From the NCBI GenBank assembly GCA_023424095.1, contig JAFAEG010000122.1, forward strand, positions 1-16,577: a stretch of 16,577 nt of DNA. The letters are read 5' to 3'. Positions 13,136 through 16,577 of this stretch are shown piece by piece. Every line of letters starts with the position of its first letter. The stretch's first letter is position 1. The stretch is from Pseudomonadota bacterium. GTDB taxonomy: Bacteria; Pseudomonadota; Alphaproteobacteria; Sphingomonadales; Sphingomonadaceae. The notes below the pieces were generated by a model. It saw only the letters and a program-made list of their open reading frames with translations, was not told where the DNA came from and ran no database searches. A program made the translations under genes and the position numbers.

Positions 13136-14041
13136 CTAGACCGTCGGCAGCGCGGCTTTCTGCACCGCCCCCAGATAGCGGCCCATCGCGCGCGCCGCGT
13201 CTTCGGACAGGCCGATATAGACGCGGCGGCCGTCATGCGGGTCGGCGGTGCGGACGAACAGGCCCTTCTCCGTCAGCGCGCGGATCCAGCGCAGGGCCGT
13301 GGTCGCGGGCACCGAGGCGGCGATGCACAGGCTCGACACCGCCACCCGCCTGCCTTCCAGGCGCGCGGCATAGAGATCGAGCAAGGTGTCGAAGGCGGGA
13401 TCGGCGAACAATTCGCCGCGGAAGAACTGGTCGCGCAGCCGCCGGGCGCGGATGATGCCGCGCACGAAGGCGGCATCGACCTCGACTGGCTCATCGCCGT
13501 CATTCGCGCCTTCGCCCACGGCTTCCTCGCCGGACAATGAGGCGAGCACGCTGGCGATGCGGGCGGCGTCTTCGCTCAACTGGTGCAACAGGCTGGCCTC
13601 GGCGCGGCCGATATCGTGCAGGCGTGAAGGGGCACGCTCCACCGCCTGCGCCAAGGCGCGCTCAAGCTGCGCGTCGGTCGGGTCGCACAGATGATCGACC
13701 GCGGGCGGCAGATCGGCGGCGATGATCGCATCGATCATCTCGAACGGCGCCACCACCACGCCGGCCATCCGGCCGTTGCGCGCCGCCTCGCCGATCCGCG
13801 CCAGCAGGGTGTCGAAGTCCGCCGACGGCGCGGTCGCGCTCAGCAAAGCGGCGTCGGCGGCGATCTGCGCATCGAAGCGTTCCAGCCCGCCCGAGATCGG
13901 CGCCTCGGCGGCAATACGGCAGCCCGCGCGCAACGCCGCCGCGCGCGCCTGGTCGAGGCCCTCGCCAGTATCGGTGAACAACAACAGCACCTGTGCGCTG
14001 GAATAGACCAGCCCGGCATTTGCGTCACTCGCCAATTCCAC
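13136..14041 (-). CDS. Winged-helix (MarR-like) transcriptional regulator with N-terminal alpha/beta domain
   Basis: About 301 residues from the GTG at 14041. The C-terminal part (about 210-295) is a MarR-like winged helix: DPAFDTLLDLYAARLEGRR, then VSSLCIAASVPATTALRWIR (helix-turn-helix) and FVRTADPHDGRRVYIGLS (wing). The N-terminal part (about 10-135) looks like an alpha/beta fold (LVYSSAQVLLLFTDTGEG, MAGVVVAPFEMIDAII) reminiscent of a receiver domain but without a clear phosphorylation Asp set. A helical linker with an acidic segment joins them. The start is uncertain: the frame is open to a TTG at 14161, but GTG 14041 has a GGGGGCGGA stretch before it and the upstream residues look non-coding. 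It ends 46 nt before tRNA-Val. Targets are unknown. Confidence 0.8.
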   Translation of the reverse strand: MELASDANAGLVYSSAQVLLLFTDTGEGLDQARAAALRAGCRIAAEAPISGGLERFDAQIAADAALLSATAPSADFDTLLARIGEAARNGRMAGVVVAPFEMIDAIIAADLPPAVDHLCDPTDAQLERALAQAVERAPSRLHDIGRAEASLLHQLSEDAARIASVLASLSGEEAVGEGANDGDEPVEVDAAFVRGIIRARRLRDQFFRGELFADPAFDTLLDLYAARLEGRRVAVSSLCIAASVPATTALRWIRALTEKGLFVRTADPHDGRRVYIGLSEDAARAMGRYLGAVQKAALPTV

Positions 14042-14308
14042 GACCGTCCGCCCCCGATAAGGTCCGAAATGGAGCTTGGCAGGCAAGAACAGGGCAGGGC
14101 GATTCCGAACGCGTCCATTTCCGAGGCGACAGATTGCTCGGGCCGACCAGGCCCCGGCCAAGATAACGGATCGTCCGGGCGAAAGCGCAGTGCCGCTATC
14201 GCAGGCTCATGCGCAGCCGCCCTGTCGGCAAACCCGATACAGTCTCCCGTCGCGGCCAATCCTGTCGCGCAACCTGGTCCATTTCCGACCAAGTTGCGCG
14301 GCGCGCGA
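14042..14308. other. Intergenic region between pntB and the winged-helix gene
   Basis: No gene is supported in this 267-bp stretch. It holds the hairpin at 14266-14300 after pntB and presumably the promoter of the winged-helix gene, which I cannot place. If the latter gene starts at the TTG 14161, about half of this stretch would be coding. Confidence 0.5.
14266..14300 (-). terminator. Hairpin downstream of pntB
   Basis: CGCGCAAC (14266-14273) pairs with GTTGCGCG (14293-14300), and TGGTC (14275-14279) with GACCA (14287-14291), separated by one C-A mismatch; the loop is 7 nt. It begins 8 nt after the pntB stop codon. No U-run follows, so it may be a 3'-end stabiliser or a weak terminator. Confidence 0.45.
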
Positions 14309-15796
14309 TCACATCGCCTTGACGATGTCCTCGACCATCTTCTTGGCATCGGCGAGCAACATCATGGTGTTATCCATGTAGAAGACTTCATTGTCGACGC
14401 CGGCATAGCCAACGCCGCCCATGCTGCGCTTCACGAATAGCACCGTTTTGGCTCTTTCTACGTCGAGCACCGGCATGCCGTAGATGGGCGAGCTCTTGTC
14501 GGTCTTCGCCGCCGGATTGGTGACGTCGTTGGCGCCGATCACGAAGGCGACGTCGCTGCGGGCGAATTCGGAGTTGATGTCCTCCAGTTCGAACACCTTG
14601 TCATAATCGACGCTCGCCTCGGCCAGCAGCACGTTCATATGGCCCGGCATGCGGCCCGCGACCGGGTGGATGGCGTATTTCACCGTGACGCCATGCTCCT
14701 CGAGGATGTCGCCCATTTCGCGCAGCGCGTGCTGCGCCTGCGCGACCGCCATGCCGTAGCCGGGGACGATGATCACCTGCTCGGCCTGCTTCATCAGGAA
14801 GGCGGCGTCTTCCGCGCTGCCGCGCTTCCACGGCCGGTCGATCGCCGTCGCGCTGCCCGCCGCGGCGCTGTCGCCGCCGAAGCCGCCGGCGATCACGCTG
14901 ATGAAGCCGCGGTTCATCGCCCGGCACATGATGTAGGACAGGATCGCACCCGAAGCGCCGACCAGGGCGCCGGTGATGATCATCGCCGTATTGTGCAGGG
15001 TGAAGCCCATCGCCGCCGCCGCCCAGCCGGAATAGCTGTTCAGCATCGAGACCACGACCGGCATGTCTGCGCCGCCGATCGGGATGATCAGCAGGAAACC
15101 GATCAGGAAGGCCAGAGCGGTGACGGTCCAGAACACCCAGCCCGACTGGTCGACGGTGAAATAGCCGATCAGGCCGAGAATGCCGGCGAGCACCGCCAGA
15201 TTGATGATGTGGCGGCCCGGCAGCATGATCGGCTTGCCCGACATGTTGCCGTTCAATTTCAGGAAGGCGATCACCGAGCCGGAGAAGGTGATCGCGCCGA
15301 TCGCGATGCCCAGCCCCATCTCGATCCGGCTGGCGATGGCGATCTGCCCGGTGGCGGGATCGATGATCTCGAACGGCCCCGGCGCCATATAGGCCGCTGC
15401 CGCCACGCAGACCGCGGCGAGGCCGACGAGGCTGTGGAAGGCCGCGACCAGTTGCGGCATCGCCGTCATCGCGATGCGCTTGGCGATCACGAAACCGATC
15501 ACGCCGCCGATCGCGATGGCGATGCCGATTTCCGGCAGGCTGGCGACGTCGAGCATGACCAAAGTGGTCGCAACCGCGATCAGCATGCCGGCCATGCCGA
15601 AGCGGTTGCCGGCGCGGCTCGATACCGGGCTCGACAGGCCCTGCAGCGCCAGGATGAAGAACACGCCCGCGACCAGATAGGCGATCGGCACCCACCAATG
15701 CGCGTTGTCCGCCGAACCGCTCGCCGCGAGCGCCGGGCCGGCCGTCGTCAGCAGCACCAAAGCGCCCAATGCTTTCGCCCCCTGCGCCAGCATCAT
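14309..15796 (-). CDS. pntB: NAD(P) transhydrogenase subunit beta
   Basis: Inner-membrane subunit of the proton-translocating transhydrogenase that reduces NADP+ with NADH. The 495-residue protein has a first hydrophobic segment (1-25) that looks like a signal peptide or extra helix, then about nine membrane segments (to about residue 300), and the cytoplasmic NADP(H)-binding domain III from about 335: PGYGMAVAQAQ (345-355), HPVAGRMPGHMNVLLAEA, GANDVTNPAA (421-430) and KRSMGGVGYAGVDN. The ATG at 15796 overlaps the pntAB stop codon (ATGATG) and has AAGGAG 5 nt upstream; an adjacent ATG at 15793 is less well spaced. Confidence 0.97.
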   Translation of the reverse strand: MMLAQGAKALGALVLLTTAGPALAASGSADNAHWWVPIAYLVAGVFFILALQGLSSPVSSRAGNRFGMAGMLIAVATTLVMLDVASLPEIGIAIAIGGVIGFVIAKRIAMTAMPQLVAAFHSLVGLAAVCVAAAAYMAPGPFEIIDPATGQIAIASRIEMGLGIAIGAITFSGSVIAFLKLNGNMSGKPIMLPGRHIINLAVLAGILGLIGYFTVDQSGWVFWTVTALAFLIGFLLIIPIGGADMPVVVSMLNSYSGWAAAAMGFTLHNTAMIITGALVGASGAILSYIMCRAMNRGFISVIAGGFGGDSAAAGSATAIDRPWKRGSAEDAAFLMKQAEQVIIVPGYGMAVAQAQHALREMGDILEEHGVTVKYAIHPVAGRMPGHMNVLLAEASVDYDKVFELEDINSEFARSDVAFVIGANDVTNPAAKTDKSSPIYGMPVLDVERAKTVLFVKRSMGGVGYAGVDNEVFYMDNTMMLLADAKKMVEDIVKAM

Positions 15797-16077
15797 TTGC
15801 GCTCCTTCTTCTTGTACATTGCGAGCATTCGTTCCGTCACCGCGAAGCCGCCGAAGATGTTGATGCTCGCCATCACCACCGCCGCGAGGCCGAGCCATTT
15901 GGCGGTCGGCGATCCCGGCGCCGCGGCCGCGATCAAGGCGCCGACGATGATCACCGATGAGATGGCGTTGGTCACCGCCATCAGCGGCGTGTGCAGGGCC
16001 GGGGTCACCCCCCAGACGACGAAATAGCCGACGAAACAGGCCAGCACGAAGATCGAAAGGATCGCAATGAAGTCCAT
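15793..16077 (-). CDS. pntAB: NAD(P) transhydrogenase alpha subunit, membrane part (PntA part 2)
   Basis: A 94-residue protein with three membrane segments (about 3-25, 37-53, 61-80), matching the C-terminal membrane part of PntA: GYFVVWGVTPALHTPLMAVTNAISSVIIVGA is the signature. A separate polypeptide of this kind is known from Rhodospirillum rubrum (three-subunit enzyme). The Shine-Dalgarno is AAGGGG, 10 nt before the ATG. It overlaps pntB and follows the PH-domain gene by 24 nt. The soluble NAD-binding PntAA is expected upstream, beyond the right edge. Confidence 0.95.
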   Translation of the reverse strand: MDFIAILSIFVLACFVGYFVVWGVTPALHTPLMAVTNAISSVIIVGALIAAAAPGSPTAKWLGLAAVVMASINIFGGFAVTERMLAMYKKKERK

Positions 16078-16101
16078 GCAGATTCAGCCCCTTGTTTGGC
16101 G

Positions 16102-16473
16102 TCAGCCCTTCAGTCCGAATACGTGATAAGCCAGGATACGCTGGATGTTGGCGGTGTCGCTGTTGCGCCCGATCTTGACCGAGACCGGCGCCGGATCGCC
16201 GGTCACCCAGACCTTCAGATCCGCATCCAGATCGAACGTCCCCGCCGTCTCCACGCTGAAGCGCGTGATCGAGCGATAGGGGATGGTGATGATCTCCACC
16301 TTGCGCCCGCGCAGCCCCTGCACGTCCACCAAGGCGAAGCGCAGGTCGGTTAGAAAGACGATGTCGCGAATGGTCTTGAACGCCGCCAGCACCCGCTCGC
16401 CCGGTGCGAGGATCGGCGCGTAATCGCGCTGCACCTCGTCGACGGAAATTTCGGTGGCGGAGAAGAGGCCCAT
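16102..16473 (-). CDS. Bacterial PH-domain protein (bPH_1-like)
   Basis: A 123-residue cytoplasmic protein that matches the small bacterial pleckstrin-homology family: ILAPGERVLAAFKTIRDIVFLTDLRFALVD (21-50), then IITIPYRSITRFSVETAGTFDLDADLKVWV (61-90) and a C-terminal helix (IQRILAYHVFGL). No signal peptide or membrane segment is visible. Ligands of this family are largely unknown; the known structures form oligomers. The stop is 24 nt before pntAB, so it is probably cotranscribed with the transhydrogenase genes. The Shine-Dalgarno GGGGAGGA lies in the repeat at 16482-16530. Confidence 0.88.
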   Translation of the reverse strand: MGLFSATEISVDEVQRDYAPILAPGERVLAAFKTIRDIVFLTDLRFALVDVQGLRGRKVEIITIPYRSITRFSVETAGTFDLDADLKVWVTGDPAPVSVKIGRNSDTANIQRILAYHVFGLKG

Positions 16474-16481
16474 CTATCGAT

Positions 16482-16530
16482 CCTCCCCGGCACGGGGAGG
16501 GGGACCGCCGCGCGCAGCGCGGGGGGGGAG
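16482..16530. repeat. Dispersed GC-rich double-hairpin repeat
   Basis: CCTCCCCG-GCA-CGGGGAGG (16482-16500, 8-bp stem) is followed by CCGCGC-GCA-GCGCGG (16508-16522, 6-bp stem) and a G-run with GGGGAGGGG. Elements of this shape with alternating CTCCCC/GGGGAG arms are, as I recall, abundant short interspersed repeats in sphingomonad genomes. Only one copy is in the window. Its left arm contains the ribosome binding site of the PH-domain gene. Confidence 0.6.
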
Positions 16531-16577
16531 GGGACTCGCCGCTTGCCCGGGCGGCAGGATGGTTGAAGCAGCCGCAA

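Noticed and set aside
14639..16027. 462-codon plus-strand frame opposite pntB/pntAB
   Set aside because: Asp/His/Arg-rich shadow of two certain membrane protein genes.

Overview
The window reads as chromosomal core genome of a GC-rich alphaproteobacterium, most likely of the order Sphingomonadales (Sphingomonas-like). Supporting this are the CcrM-type GANTC adenine methyltransferase with a CtrA-like box upstream, a short Coq7-type ubiquinone hydroxylase, a split (three-polypeptide) proton-translocating transhydrogenase, a ribosomal protein S9 with a long Ala/Pro-rich N-terminal extension, a dihydropteroate synthase with a roughly 90-residue extension, and short dispersed palindromes of a kind I recall from sphingomonads. 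The genus is an inference from gene content; no 16S gene is present.

Layout. On the minus strand at the left edge lie the first codons of a proline-rich protein (1-67), a small charged lipoprotein (134-430) and a membrane-bound MASE1-like/PAS/GGDEF diguanylate cyclase (498-2261). The rplM-rpsI ribosomal operon follows, also on the minus strand (2398-3512), with a 5'-terminal leader hairpin and a textbook intrinsic terminator. Next is an orphan membrane-anchored coiled-coil protein of clearly lower GC (3696-4178). On the plus strand come a secreted six-kelch protein (4319-5407) and a tightly packed cluster: glmM, a DUF1272 zinc-ribbon gene, a thiD-VOC fusion, coq7 and rnhB (5492-9507). A secreted VOC-fold protein on the minus strand (9514-9966) separates this from ccrM and folP on the plus strand (10233-12486). 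The right third is on the minus strand: a small lipoprotein, tRNA-Val(UAC), a winged-helix regulator, and the transhydrogenase genes pntB and pntAB preceded by a bacterial PH-domain gene; the nucleotide-binding alpha subunit (pntAA) is not in the window.

How the genes relate. glmM (peptidoglycan and LPS precursor), thiD (thiamine), coq7 (ubiquinone) and folP (folate) are housekeeping biosynthesis genes; the 1-4 nt overlaps from glmM to thiD imply one transcript with translational coupling. ccrM carries five GANTC sites and a CtrA-like half-site pair in its 266-bp upstream region, which fits the cell-cycle methylation circuit known from Caulobacter. The pnt genes supply NADPH from NADH using the proton gradient.

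I found no insertion sequence, prophage, CRISPR array or defence island, and no wholly new multi-gene system. The items most worth a second look are the ThiD-VOC fusion with an extra segment before its catalytic cysteine, the RNase HII whose Gly-Arg-Gly motif reads Gly-Cys-Ala, the GANTC/CtrA cluster before ccrM, the rplM leader hairpin, the PH-domain gene in the pnt operon whose ribosome binding site lies in a dispersed repeat, and the 20-bp tandem duplication before glmM.
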